From: Chamaecyparis obtusa | Lineage: Eukaryota; Streptophyta; Pinopsida; Cupressales; Cupressaceae | DNA length: 64,000 nt | Assembly: GCA_027943335.1 (NCBI GenBank) | Contig: BSBK01002082.1 | Coordinates: 1,186,001-1,250,000, forward strand | Direction: 5' to 3' | Part shown: positions 47,033 through 59,458 of the stretch, in pieces | How the letters are laid out: every line of letters starts with the position of its first letter | Position numbering within the stretch: position 1 is the first letter of the stretch | Made by a program: the position numbers and the translations under genes | Notes under the pieces: generated by a model | Told to the model about the DNA's origin: nothing | Seen by the model: only the letters and a program-made list of their open reading frames with translations | Databases searched by the model: none

Positions 47033-48584
47033 ATGTTCAAGAGGTTGAATTTCAAGGTATGGTATGATTTGGAGTTTGCAATTGTGAAGGAAGCTCAAGT
47101 GATGTCTTTAGATGAGATATCCATGACCTCATAATTTTATCTTATGTGTGTGGTGACTTATTATTGTTTGAAGGGTGTCAAGTAAACAAGAAGAACATGT
47201 TGAAGCCAAGGAATGGTGATTTTATTATTGTGTCAAATTAGCGTTGATTGAAGAGTTGTGATTCAGGATGTGTGATCTTAATGATATTATTAGATTTTTG
47301 GTGCAATCACATCAAGATAACTGATCTTATGTGAAAGTTATGATCAAATGAAGGTTGACAATGCAACTGCTAAAATAGTTAGTGAAATACGATAGGTGAT
47401 TTGATTGTTTTGTCAAATATATGATGAGCTATGTGGCACGGTCACATGAGAAGGTTTTTGGTAGTATGTAGAAGCTATGGTTGTGACCTCAAATTATTTG
47501 GATGATAGGTGAGAAGGTATTATAGTTACAAAAGTGGTTTTAGGATAAAGAGCTTATGTTCTTGAGCTACCGATGGTAGATCTTGAATCAGTGATCGGTA
47601 TGGAAGCAGTGATAAATAAAGTTGGGTTAGTCATGATGCGGTGATGTGTCTCAATGATCAGAGGTGATGATTTTGCATCACATTGTTTGATGCTAGCATG
47701 TGAAGAATATTCTAGAGGAAGTGTGTGTTTGGTCAAAATGTGTTTGACCCCTTGACACAAAATTCTATGTAAATCATTGTATTGCTCGATGTGGTATAGG
47801 AAAATTATTTTGTACATCAAGATGTGTGTATTGGCATGTTATGTCTGAGTGTGATATTTGAAAGTAAAATTGCAAACCATTTAGGACAAGTTAAAGGTGA
47901 CAAAAGACTTTAGGGCTTGACGAATAGTATTTATGTGATAAGGATGAAAGAATTTGTGTTGATCATGTGTTGGGAAAGTGTGGTTGTAAATTACAAGTTG
48001 CGATCAAGCCAGGGAAGATTTGTGTGTTGAGAAGAGATTGTGTGCTTCAATGGATCTAATCAAGAAGAGGTAGTTCTATTCTACAAATCATTCTATTTGT
48101 TGTTCTCTAACAGTTGTAGAAGTTAAAATCCCTTAACCGGGTGGATCCTAATAGGTCCTTATTGTAAATACTTTAACAGGGTGGCACATTAGCTTGTGTC
48201 TAAAGTCATCTAATAAGGATACTCCTAACATGGTAAATCTCCTAACAAGGCTAGAGTTAAATCCCTTAACCATGTAGCACCTAACAATGCTGTTGTAAAC
48301 TCTTAATAGGGTTAAGCTCCTCACAGGGTGTACTTCAGAAGAGTGCATCATTTTGTGGGTGTTAATTCCCACTGTGGTTTTTCTCAAATTGGGTTTCCAT
48401 GAGAAACATATTCATGTCAAGTGTTTCATTGGTTTTTGGATGTGCTTGTGTTTGAAGTTTTCATTTGCTACTATTAAGTTAATCTTTTAAATGTTTTAAT
48501 AAGTTTAAGAGATTAAAAAGTTTCATAATTGGTTGATTATTGATTCAACCCCCCTCTCAGTAATCTAATCTCTTAGGACTAATG
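47033..48584 (+). repeat. E1 5' LTR, second part
   Basis: Resumes ATGTTCAAGAGGTTGAATTT as at 51764 in the 3' LTR. Contains repeated units of the AAATCCCTTAAC.GGGT type (48125-48330) and the box GGTTTTTCTCAAATTGGGTT (48379 on). Ends before the primer-binding site TTGGTATCACAAATTTGG. Confidence 0.8.
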
Positions 48585-48654
48585 ATTGGTATCACAAATT
48601 TGGTCCTCTTGGTGATAAGATTAACAACTTGAGGGGAAGATCCTTGAGGCAGAT

Positions 48655-50015
48655 ATGGAGGATTACAAATATGAGAAGAAACATGAGAATGCAAACAAGA
48701 TGATCAATGTGCTATAGGAAAAGCTGAAGAATTCATTTGCAAAAAGAATAGAACTTGTTGTTCAATTGAGTGAAATCCAAGATTACAATGATCAACTATC
48801 TAGAGGTAGTGTGTTTAAGAAATCTGAGGCATCCTTTGAAGCCTTGTCTCAAGAGAATGAGCAACTATCTGAGGACAACAAGGACATGCATAAGGATATG
48901 GACAAGCTGAAACAATAAAAGAAGAGCATGCAAAGGGAGTTGGAAAGATTCTCAATCAAGATGGGTCAAGAAATAAAAGTAAGGAAGATTGTTGAAGATG
49001 CCCTAAAAGCTAAAGATCAAGCTTCGAAGGATAAGGAACATGAACTTTCTAGATTAGATCAAGAGGTTAGTACCTTGCAGATATATCTTTGTGAGACCAG
49101 AGATGAAATGCAAGATTTAAGAGGTGATCTCAACAATCTGATGATGAGAAATGAAGATTTGGTAAGAGAGAATGAAGGTCTATGCAAAGAGAAGGAGAGA
49201 TTGTAGAAAGAAATTGATGATGCAAACAAGTTTTTGAAGAAGTTTAATGAGAGTTCTAAGAAACTTGATGAGCAGCTAAAAAGTGAAAGAAGTAGAAAGG
49301 ACACAACCGGTCTAGGCTATACTAGTTAGACTACTTTTAAAATGGGATAATCATCTAAATCCAAGAATTCCAATCAAGATGATAAGTCTTCACCCAAGGT
49401 GAACAAGAAAAGTCTTGGTAAGAAAGCTTATAAGCCAGTTTGTTTTAATTGTCATAAAGTATGACATGTTGCAAGAGAATGTAGGTTAAGACCTATTACC
49501 CCTACATGTTCAATTTTCCATGAAGAAGGTCATACTACTAGGGTTTGTAGAAATAAACGTAATGTGTTTAATGGTCACTTTTATAACTGCAATAAGTATG
49601 GTCATAGATCTAGTGAGTGTAGGACTAAGATGAACAATTAGGGATCATTTTTGTACCGATGAAGACCTTATCAGAATCAGAACTGGTGGAACATTCAATA
49701 TTCACATTGCCACAAATATGGGCATGTGGCTGTTAATTGTAGATTGAAGACAAACAAAGGTAATTCTGGACCTTGGAGATCTAGTGGGATGTAATGTTTC
49801 CATTGTCACAAGGTTGGACACATTGCAAGATTTTATAGATCAAGAAATCAGAGAAACCAACTGGTAAATCGGTCAGAGGATCAGAAAGAAAAGTAGATTG
49901 TGAATGTGGAAGAGACTAGAAAGAAATTGAGTAAAGTATGAGGAAACAAGGATGAGAGAAAAATATTAGAAGGATCTACATCTCCATTAGGTGTGGAGAA
50001 TTCATCAACTAACTA
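48655..50015 (+). pseudogene. E1 gag-like protein: coiled coil plus five zinc-knuckle units
   Basis: From ATG 48655 one frame with a few stops gives about 220 residues of heptad-type coiled coil (KLKNSFAKRIELVVQLSEIQ, LSRLDQEVSTLQIYLCETRD, LVRENEGLCKEKERL). A basic linker follows, then five knuckle-like units from 49441: CFNCHKV.HVAREC, CSIFHEEGHTTRVC, YNCNKYGHRSSEC, SHCHKYGHVAVNC, CFHCHKVGHIARFY. Several have lost one cysteine, and the first has TGA where G is expected. Nucleic-acid binding is likely. No protease, integrase or RT follows. Function inferred from knuckles and position after the primer-binding site. Confidence 0.7.
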
Positions 50016-50338
50016 AGCCTGTTTTGGCTTAGGGGGAGCAATGAAGGTCAGATCAATTTTAGACCCCCGAGAAGAATGTGTGGTAAGTTTTATCTACATA
50101 TTTAGATGCATTATGATGTATTGAGATATGGTGAACTATGATGTGTTGAAAATTTTGGTTGCATTACATGAAGTGTTACATTTCAGTAATAAGATTTGAA
50201 ATGTTAAGAGGTGCATAGTTATGCTTAACCGATAGCCAGGGAAAATAAGGAAATGTAGTGAAGCATTTCTCCCTGTTGAAGGAATTTACAAAAAGAAGCA
50301 AAATAGATAAAGAAAAGAGACAAATTTTTCAGTAGAGA

Positions 50339-51260
50339 ATGCATGCACATTTTTTTATTGCAGGTGTTAATGTTGAAGATGTTGAAGTGGTATCTTCAAT
50401 AATTGGTAAAGCTCTTATCAGTAAACAAGAAAGTAGTGCAATAGTTGAACATGTAAAGATCATTTCATTAGTGAAGTTTCTAGTGAAGTACAAAATAAAG
50501 TTTTCTAAGGTTGATACACCTGCATACTCTAATAGAAAGAATGCATTTAAACTAGTGAAGGCTATTGGTATGAGGGAGAAAGATAAAGCACACAGAGAAA
50601 AGGATGAGGATAAAAGTGAAAAAGAATGAACTGAATTAGTTGAAGGAAAGTAAGAGGTGAAGACTAGAAGTAAGAAGTCCAAATATGTTAGTTCCCCTAC
50701 TATGAAGTTTGTGACATCTTATATGAGTAAGTCTATTTCTGTTGAAAATATTTTGGTTATGGTTAGTAAAAAAAGTATTTTGTTCAAATTCAATAAATAT
50801 CTTGACTAGTTTAGCAAGGAGGAGAAGACAAAATTGAAGATTTTTTATTTCGCATGAATAAGTATGTCTTTAATTAAGTAACAAGGTCAAATCCCTATGT
50901 CTATGTATTGATATGAATCAGCGTTTAGGATCAAGAAGTGGTTGATAAGTTTTTCAACTGATGAGACTCAATTAGTACATGATGTGACTGAAGCCATGTT
51001 GAAGATATAATTTTTGGGATTGAAAGAATTAGAAAAAGAAAAATTACTTGATGTTGAAGATGAATTAGCACAAGTGGAACCATAAATTACATGTTGAGGT
51101 AGACTTAGCTCTACTGGATGAGTGTACATGTGATACATTAGAGGAGTAAGCATTGTTTCTATTTAAGGAAAATTGTTTTTATTGGAAGAATCTATTGAAG
51201 AACATGAAGGATGATCTTCAAGCATTGAAGACAAGGGAAGTAGATTTTGTTGAGTAAAAA
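50339..51260 (+). pseudogene. E1 second open region, unknown, decayed
   Basis: An open stretch of 96 codons (50339-50629: VNVEDVEVVSSIIGKALISK..., ending in a KDKAHREKDEDKSEKE charged run) continues with many stops. Further pieces are SKKSKYVSSPTMKFVTSYM, IKKWLISFSTDETQLVHDV and FLGLKELEKEKLLDVEDELA. Not a pol domain. It may be an extra element-specific protein or the C-terminal part of the gag. I do not recognise it. Confidence 0.4.
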
Positions 51261-51379
51261 TTTTGAGTAGTAGATCATGTACACTTGAACCGACAGTGAG
51301 TGATCAACTAAGGGGGAGTAGTCAGAAGGTGATGAAGAGAAAATATTAAGACTAAGGCATGTTAAGCCTTTGCCATTAT

Positions 51380-51599
51380 TGTCAAAGGGGGAGAAGAATT
51401 AATTCAAGAACCAAAAAGGGAGAAGTAAACCAAAAGGGGGAGAAGTATCATAAAGAATCAACAAGAGAGAAGTATTAGTAAAGGAGAGAAGAGTCTGATA
51501 AAGGATGATAAAGAGATCAGGAACACCATGAAGACATTTGTTTTCTTGGTATTGTTGGTGTTGTTATTTGGTGCTGCCATCAATGCCAAAGGGACAAAT
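51380..51599 (+). promoter_or_regulatory. multiple polypurine tracts before the E1 3' LTR
   Basis: CAAAGGGGGAGAAG (about 51394), AAAAAGGGAGAAG (about 51413), CAAAAGGGGGAGAAG (about 51430) and, at the LTR border, CCAAAGGGACAAAT before 51600. Repeated purine tracts upstream of the 3' LTR are a known trait of Sirevirus-type copia elements. Confidence 0.6.
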
Positions 51600-53211
51600 T
51601 GTTGGCATAACTAATGAGATTGTTGGCATATATGATGCAATGATGGTAAGTGAGTTTTAGAGATGTCATGATGTAGATTTGATCATAGGATGATCAGTTA
51701 TAGCGTTGTCATTGATGTCAACTTAGTTTCTATTGGTTGACAGTGTTCCTATTATGATGAGATATGTTCAAGAGGTTGAATTTTGAGATATGGTATGAGT
51801 TGGAGTGTGTGATCATGAAGGAATCTAAAGTGATGTCTCTAGATGAGATATCCATGACCACATAAGTTTATCTTATATGTGTGGTGACTTATTATTATTT
51901 GAAGGTTGTCAGGTAAATAGGAAGAATAAGTTGAAGCCAAGGAGTGGTGATTTTATTTTTGTATCAAATCAGTGTGGATTCAAGAGTTGTGATTTGGGTT
52001 GTGTGATCTTGATGATATTATTTCATTGTTGGTGCAATCACATTAGGATACATGGTATTATGTGAAAGTTATGATCAAATGAAGGTTGACAGTGCAAGTT
52101 CTAGAACAATTATTGATAGGCGATATGTGATTTGATTGGTTTGTCAAATCTATGATGAGTTATGTGGCACAATCACATGAGAAGGTTGTTGGTAGTGTGT
52201 AGAAGCTATGGTTGATACCAAAACTTATTTGGATGATAGTTGAGAAGGTAATACAATTACAAAAGTGGTTTCAAGATAAAGAGCTTATGTTCTTGAGCTA
52301 CAAATGGTAGATCTTGAATCAGTGATCGTTATGGAAGCGACAATGAATAAAGTTGTGTTAGTCATGATGTGGTAATGTGTCCCAATGATCAAAGGTGATG
52401 ACATAGAATCACATTGTTTGATGCTAGAGTTTGGAGAATATTCTAGAGAAAGCATGTGTTTGGTCAAAATGTGTTTGACCCCTTGACACAAAATTCTACA
52501 TAAATCATTGTATTGGTCAATGCAGTATAGAAAAATTGTTTTATACATACATATGTGTGTATTGGAGCATTATGTTTGAGCAGGATATTTGAAAGTGAAA
52601 TTGTAAATTGTTTATGGAAAGTTTAAGGTGGTGGAAGACTCTAGGGCTTGATGAACAATATTTTTGTGATAAGGATGAAATAATTTGCGTTGATCATGTG
52701 ATAGGCAAGTGCGCTTGTAAAGTGAAAGTTGCAATCAAGCCAGGGAAAAGCTAATTGTGTGAAGAAGAGATTATGTGCTTCATTGGATATGATCAAGAAG
52801 AGGTGGTTCTATTCTAAAAACCATTCTATATGTTGTTCCCTAATAGTTGTGAAAGTAAAAATCCCTTAACTAGGTGGATCCTAATAGGTCCTTATTGTAA
52901 ATCCTTTAACATGGTGGCACATTAGCTTGTGTTTAAAGTCGTATAACAAGACTACTCCTAACCTGGTAAATCTTTTAGGAGGGCTAGAGGTAAATCCATT
53001 AACTAGGTAGCACCTAATAGTGCTGTTGTAAACTCCTAAAAGGGTTAATCTCCTCACAGGGCGTACTTAAGAAGAGCACATCATTTCGGGGGTGTTAATC
53101 CCCACTGTGGTTTTTTCAAAATTGGGTTTCCATGAAAAAAACATTTGTCACATAATTGGTTAATTACTGATTCACCCCCCTTCTTAGTGATTTGATCTCT
53201 TAGGACTAATA
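51600..53211 (+). repeat. E1 3' LTR (about 1612 bp)
   Basis: TGTTGGCATAACTAATGAG to ...CTCTTAGGACTAATA. Uninterrupted version of the split 5' LTR. Carries the same CCTTTAACA-type repeat run (52858-53065). Confidence 0.8.
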
Positions 53212-53546
53212 GATGCTACAAATAGTCACTTTTCCTTGGTCCCAAGATACATAAAACTTGTCTGACAATTCTAGATCATAACCCTTCATCCCCTCAATAT
53301 AACTATCCATATGGCCCACTTGAGTAATAGGCCAAAGAGTGGTGTTTTTCTTGAATTATTCCCAATTATCAAGCTCTATATGTATAAGGTATTCCCCCAT
53401 GGATTCCTTGCAATAATTAAATAGAAAGAAAAAGAAACAAAGAAAAGGAAGTTGCCAAAAATGAAAGTGAGAAAAACTAGAGAAGTTATCCCAATTGAAT
53501 ATCTTACCACCAAGTAATAATTACCTCTTAACACATTTGTAGTCAT
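53212..53546 (-). pseudogene. LINE-1, 5' part of the third ORF
   Basis: Starts at ATG 53544-53546 (overlapping the RNase H stop), shifts frame once, then reads GGKIFNWDNFS, NYCKESMGEYLIHIELDNWE, TTLWPITQVGHMDSYIEGMK and LSDKFYVSWDQGKVTICS. Here E1 is inserted; the frame continues at 18119 with ISFVVS. The first third of an unknown protein of 450 residues or more. A polypyrimidine run near 53420-53470 is part of the frame in this reading (many F). Confidence 0.5.
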
Positions 53547-53801
53547 GATAAAGGTGCAGGGGGCAGTGGGAATCCTTTGCCATGTGTGGAAAGATCTTGA
53601 TTCATGGCCTTACGTACCTTGTGAGGCAAGTATTGAACTTTGAACTAGGTTTGTAAGGAGTCAATGAAACAACCCATAGACACCAACCTATTAGTAGATC
53701 TATTCCCCTAATAGAAGGTGTGCTAAAATTTTGACATTGTCCAATCTGGTTGATGAGCCTTTTATTTTGAGGATTAAATCTATTGTATCCCATCTAGGCT
53801 T
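53543..53801 (-). pseudogene. LINE-1 ORF2, RNase H C-terminal part
   Basis: Continues the RNase H from 63404 after removal of E4. WDTIDLILKIKGSSTRLDNV precedes, after a frame change, HTFY.GNRSTNRLVSMGCF, the HxYREGNxxADxLAxxG end of plant LINE RNase H (RVT_3). About 35 further codons lead to TGA at 53543-53545. Confidence 0.6.
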
Positions 53802-55306
53802 TGTTATAACTAAAAATGATAGACTGCTTGGAGAATAAAATGGGAGAATGTGATTATGATTACTGAGCTACTAAGGTATATGTTAGACATTAGATCAGTT
53901 GTTATATTGTCATTGATGTCAACTAGCTTTGAATTTACTTATCATGATAGTTGTAAACATCTGAAGGAGGTGATGTTGGTGAAGGAAAGGATATATTAGC
54001 ATGAAGATGAGATGTATGATTAAGTTATGAATAAGCTATTCATTGGAAAATTTATTGATGAGTCTATGACAGTATGATAGTGATTTGATTGACTTACATG
54101 ATTCTTCTAAGTGTTGAAGATCAAGAGTGTACAAGTTACTTTGGTTGGTATATGAAGAACTTAGTGTACACTGAGCAGATGTAGTGTACATTGAGTGCGG
54201 TATTAGCTAAGCAGGAAGAAAATGACATATTACGGTATTGACCAAGAAGGAGAAATAAAGTGGAACATGTGATTACCGACATGAGATGATGAGTTGGACA
54301 AATCTAAAATATTCCAAGGATAAAAACAAAGTTTTTTATGAAGATCTAGAGCTAGAAAAATTCAAGGATGATCAGATGATGAAGATTGAAAATGGTTTAA
54401 GGCATAACTTTCGAGGAAGGTTAATGAGGAAAAATCAACGATGGAGATTAAGAGGTAAAATCTATGGCTGAAATGAAAATGGTTTTACATGTCTATATAA
54501 GGAGAAAAGAAATATAGAAGGAGAGAGAGAATCACATGAGGGATGTAAATTGCTAGTGCATACATGCGAAGCTGGTTAGACAGGTTGGAGTGAGAACCAA
54601 GTGATTCTATAGACCAAATTGAGTGACAAAAGGAGATAATTGAGCAGAACAAAGTAAGAGGAAGAAGGAGAATGAAGATATTATGATGACAGGAATGATA
54701 TTGAGCTTAGCATAGATTTGAATACAAGAAAAAGAAGTTGCATTTGAATCAGTTCATACAATGTTTCTTTCTAACCATTGCTACAGTCAAAATCTCTTAA
54801 CTGGGTGAGACTTAACTGTCTTTTTCTATTGGCATTCTATGAATGTTACTTGTTTTCTTGTTGACCACAGTGAATGTATGGCCATAGAGAACTATTAGTG
54901 ATAAATCCTCTAACAAGGTCACACCTTACAATGTGTTTTAAACCTTTAATAGGGTAGGCTCTTAACCAAGCTCACTTCAGAAGAGTGAAAATATTTGGGT
55001 TACTGGTCCCAGGTGTTTTTTCCCTTAACAAGGTTTCCATGTTAAAAATCAAGTGTTAAATGTATATGTATGTGATGTTTTGATATTTACTTTACAAATT
55101 ATAGTAATTGGTTAGATCGGTATATGTTAACTACTAGTTGGTTTACATTATCTGATAGTCTATTAATTAATCAGAAAGTCACACACAAGTTATTACTGAG
55201 CTGTTTAGTTTATTTTTTCAAAGTTGATACTATACATCAAAGAGGAATTTGGGACTATAGGATAACTAAACATAACTGATTCACCTCCCCTCTCAGTTAC
55301 CTAACA
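53802..55306 (+). repeat. E4 5' LTR (1505 bp)
   Basis: Contains the repeat module CAAAATCTCTTAACTGGGTG...AAATCCTCTAACAAGGTCACACC (54785-54985), CTTCAGAAGAGTG, and the GTTTTTTCCC...GGTTTCCA box shared with E1 and E2 LTRs. Confidence 0.8.
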
Positions 55307-55370
55307 ATTGGAATCAGAGAAAAAGTACTTGAAGGAAGAAGTTTGAAGGACTTAAGTTAAAGATCCAAAG

Positions 55371-56270
55371 ATGTATAAGAGAGAGGTACTAAAGCTGGAC
55401 AAGGATAGTTTCTCAACATGGAAAAGTAGGATGAAGATGTATCTATTAGGCATTGGGGATTCTATAATATACTATTTGGAAAATAAATTCATAGAACCTA
55501 CAGGTCCTTTGATTGCCACACAGATGAAATAAAGACAAGAGAATAACATAATGATGATTGAGATTGCTTCTTCTCTATCAGATGTTGAATTTGAAGACAT
55601 TAAGAATTGTACAACTCCAAAAGAAATGTGGGACAAATTGACACTAGTTCATGGTGGAAATCAAAATGTGCTTAGGGAAAAGGAATAAAGCTTAGGAGGA
55701 AAATTTGATGATATGAAGACTAAGGAAGGTGAAAACATAACTCAATACAACAACTGAGTCAAGGAAGTGGTGAATGCTATTTGAGGAGCAGGAGGAACTA
55801 TTGATGAAGAAATCGTGGTAAGAAAAATTCTCAGAACACTATTGCCTACCTATGCTATTATATTATTTGCAATACATGAAATGGGATATGCACCTAGTAA
55901 TGATATTTCCCTTGATAGTTTAATTAGTAGATTGACTGAATTTGAGCTTAACAACTTGATATCAGTGTTGTACCTAAGGTAGAATCTGTATTTGTGTCAT
56001 CTTTAAATACTGGAAGATCAAGTAATAGACATCAGATAATAAATGGAAGTGATTATGGAGCTGAAGAAGATGAGCTAGAAGAACTTGAAGAATTAATGGC
56101 TAGAATAATACCAAAAGGCAAAGGAAAATACATAGGTAAACTGCCTTTAATATGTTTCAAATGTAAAGAGATTGGTAATATGGCTACTAGATGTCTTGGC
56201 AGGAATGATAATGAGAGGAAAAGTGAAAGAACAAATGAAAGAAAGAATGATAGAAGAGATTATTGAGATA
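55371..56270 (+). pseudogene. E4 gag with degenerate zinc knuckle
   Basis: MYKREVLKLDKDSFSTWKSR..., EFEDIKNCTTPKEMWDKLTL, GGKFDDMKTKEGENITQY and EEIVVRKILRTLLPTYAI match the E2 gag. At least five stops and one frameshift near 55960. The knuckle CFKCKEIGNMATRC (56156 on) has N in place of the metal-binding H. Confidence 0.75.
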
Positions 56271-56389
56271 ACAGAGGTAACTAACAATGAGGAAATAGAG
56301 AAAATCGAGACTACAAAGATAAAGGAAAAAAGGCATACTACCTAATTGAAGAAGATAATGATACCAAGACTGAAACCAATGAAGAAGAA

Positions 56390-57803
56390 TTGGTGTATGT
56401 TGCTATGAAGGAAGATTCAGAAGAAGAAGAAAGGTATGTAGAAAAGACACTTATTTATAAAGTAAGAAAAAATGATAATTGGATTATTGATAGTGGTTGC
56501 ACACATCATATGATTGGTGATGGTGATAAGTTTAAAAATATTGAATATTATAATAGAGGATTTGTAAAAATGGTAAATGATACACCTTATCAAGTAAAAG
56601 GTAAAGTGCTAAACAACAAGATCAGATGTGAAAATGCTTATTGGGTGAGAGGACTTAACTATAATTTGTTGAGTGTAGCACAGTTGAATAATATAGGTCA
56701 TCGAGTTGCATTTGAGAATAGAAGAGAAAATATCTATGATGATGTTGGTAGACTGATCGGTACTGGTGAACAATCAAAAGGTAACCTATTTTATTTGGAT
56801 AATGTTGAAGCTTCATGCTTAATGGCTAAGAATGATGATGTTTGGTTATGGCACAAGAGGTTATGTCATGTGAATTTTGACAACATGGTAAAGATCAGTA
56901 AGAAAAGGAAAGTTAAAGGTTTACCAAGTATATCTAAGCTTGACCATATGACGTGCAAACAATATCAAATGGGTAAATTCACAAAGTCTAGTTTCAAGAG
57001 AAAACATTATTCATCTAATGCAATTCTGGATTTAGTTCATATTGACTTATGTGGTCCATTGAAAATTTAGAGCTATTATGGAGATATATATTTTATCTTA
57101 TTTGTTGATGACTTCTCTAGAATGATGTTTGTTATGTTTCTAAAAGAAAAATCAGAATCTTTCCAAATGTTTTAGTGGTACAAAGCAAAAGTAGAGAAAG
57201 AAACTAGTAAGCAACTAAAATGCTTGAGATTTGATAGAGGAGGTGAGTTCATTTTTGATGAATTAATTAACTTTTGTAATGACCATGGAATCAAGAGACA
57301 AGTATCTGCACCGAGGACACCACAACAAAATGGAATTGCTGAAAGAAAGAACAAGTCAATTGTTGATTACGCTAGAAAATTGCTAATTGAAAAAGAGGTT
57401 GCACAAATTTACTAGAGAGAAGCTATCAGTATTATTTTTCTATACACTGAACTGAGTATATCTGAAGAAAGATTCAAAAAAGATATCTTATGAGTTATGG
57501 TATGGTTATACACCTAATATGAGATATTTAAAAATATTTGGAAGTAGATGTTACATTCTAAAAGATGATAGAAATGGAAATTTTGATTCTAAAGGAGATG
57601 AAGGCATATTTCTAGGATACTCTACTAGGAGTAAGGTGTATAAATGTTTGAACAAGACTACTAACAAGATGATTGAAAGTGAAAATGTGAGAGTTGATGA
57701 GTTTGTAGAGAAAAATGATGAAGAAAACAAGAAGGAACTAGAAGACTATAGAAGATTTGTTTACATACAAAGTGAAGATCCTAACACTTTACCTGAGAAA
57801 TAG
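56390..57803 (+). pseudogene. E4 protease and integrase
   Basis: NWIIDSGCTHHMIGD (DSG protease), WLWHKRLCHVNFDNMVKISK (GAG-pre-integrase), VHIDLCGPLKI (D), FDRGGEFIFDELINF (D retained), TPQQNGIAERKNKSIVDYAR (E), then, after a frameshift near 57430-57520, MRYLKIFGSRCYILK and GYSTRSKVYKCLNK (integrase C-terminal). More complete than E2, which lacks the last part. Stops at 57068, 57173 and 57413. Confidence 0.82.
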
Positions 57804-59458
57804 CCTAGTGTCATCAAGAAATAGAATACTGCTACCAAGAAACAATCCTTACAGACCAAGAAACAACAAATAATTACCGAGGAAAATGATGATCATGCAC
57901 CAAGTGGAGAAAAATTTTAAGAAAAAAGAACTGAGCCTGTATTAGCAAAATATGTGAGAAGACACCATCCACAGGATCAAATAATTGGTAACAAAGGAGG
58001 AGTGATGACAAGAAGTAAGTTGAGGAACACTACATGTTTGATTTGTGAATTTGAACCTAGAACGGTTAAGGATGCATTGGCAAATGATGATTGGATTAAA
58101 GAAATGAATGAAGAGATCAAGAAGATACAAAAAAAAACATGGACATTCATACTGAGGCCTAAAGACAAAAATGTGATTGACACCAAATGGATTTTTAGAA
58201 ACAAATTGACTGAGAATGGAGATGTTACAAGAAACAAGGCAAGATTAGTCTGCAAAGGTTATGCACAAGAAGAAGGAATTGACTATGTAGAAACTTTTGC
58301 ACCTATTGCTAGACTAGAAGGATTAAGAATTCTACTTGCATATGCTACTTATAAAGGATTCAAGGTATATCAGATGGATGTCAAGTCTACATTTCTAAAT
58401 GGGATACTTGAAGAAGAGGTATGCATTGAACAACCTGAAGGTTTTATATATCCAACTTAGAAGAACATGGTTTGTAAGTTGCACAAGGCACTTTATGGAC
58501 TGAAACAAGCACTGCGAGCATGGTATGAAAGATTGCACTATTATTTAATAAGGATTGGATTTATTAGAACAAGTGATAACAATAATCTATATTTGAAAGG
58601 CAAATATGATGATACAATCCTTATTGCTGAAATATTTGTTGATGATATCATATTTTGAGGTCATGATACTTTATGTAAATCTTTTGTTGATGAAATGAGA
58701 AAGGAATTTGAAATGCCGATGTTTGGGGAGATCAAATTCTTTATTGGTTTACAAATTCATTAACTGAAGGAAGGTATCTACATCACATAGTTAAAATACA
58801 TTAAAGAGATCTTGAAGACATTTGGTATGGAAGACTCAAAGCCAATCGATACACCTATGGTAACCAGATGCAAGCTAACCAAGGATGACAAGTCAATAGA
58901 GATAAATCAAACCTTATATAGATCTAAGATTGGAAAACTGATGTATGTTGTGCATAGTAGACTAGATATTTCACATGTTGGAATTGTAGGTAGATTTTTT
59001 GCAAATACTAAAGAGACACATATGATTGTTGTAAACCGAATTTGAGATATCTGAAGAATACCAAGAATTATGGACTATGGTATAAGAAAGAAAGAAATTT
59101 TGAACTTAAAGTCTATATAGATGTTGGTTGGGTAGGAAATATTGATGATAGAAAAAGCACTACTGGAGGAGATTTCTTTTTAGGTGAAAGATTAGTAACA
59201 TGGATAAGCAAGAAACAAAGTTGCATTTCTCAATCCATTGTCAAAGCTAAATATGTAGCTGTTGCTGCCAACTGCTCTAATATTTCATGGATAAAGAAAT
59301 TGTTGGAAGGTATGAATGAAGAAGTAAAAAATCCAGTGACAACCTATTGTGACAAAAAAAGTGCCATAAATATTTCAAAGAATCTAGTGATGCATGCAAA
59401 GAAAAAGCACATATCCATCAAATATCATTACTTAGGGGAGAAAGTTCAAGAGAAATAG
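57804..59458 (+). pseudogene. E4 reverse transcriptase and RNase H
   Basis: [94 protein letters not shown] and EIFVDDIIF (catalytic DD as FVDD, like E2) are all present. They are followed by GKLMYVVHSRLDISH and RNase H (IDVGWVGNIDDRKSTTGGDF, SQSIVKAKYVAVAANC, YCDKKSAINISKN). Frame changes near 59042; stops at 58458, 58657 and elsewhere. 59459-60002 is the 3' untranslated region. Confidence 0.82.

Larger units (their letters stand above)
18120..53211 (+). mobile_element. E1, gag-only LTR retrotransposon split by E2
   Basis: The 5' LTR start (18120-18283) matches 51600-51763 base for base in length (164 bp). After the E2 insertion the LTR resumes at 47033 and ends near 48584. The 3' LTR is 51600-53211. 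Likely target duplication: GATGT (18115-18119) and GATGC (53212-53216). Primer-binding site TTGGTATCAC... at about 48586. The internal region is only 3 kb and holds a coiled-coil gag with five zinc-knuckle-like units. I see no protease, integrase or reverse transcriptase, so it must be mobilised in trans if at all. Confidence 0.75.
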
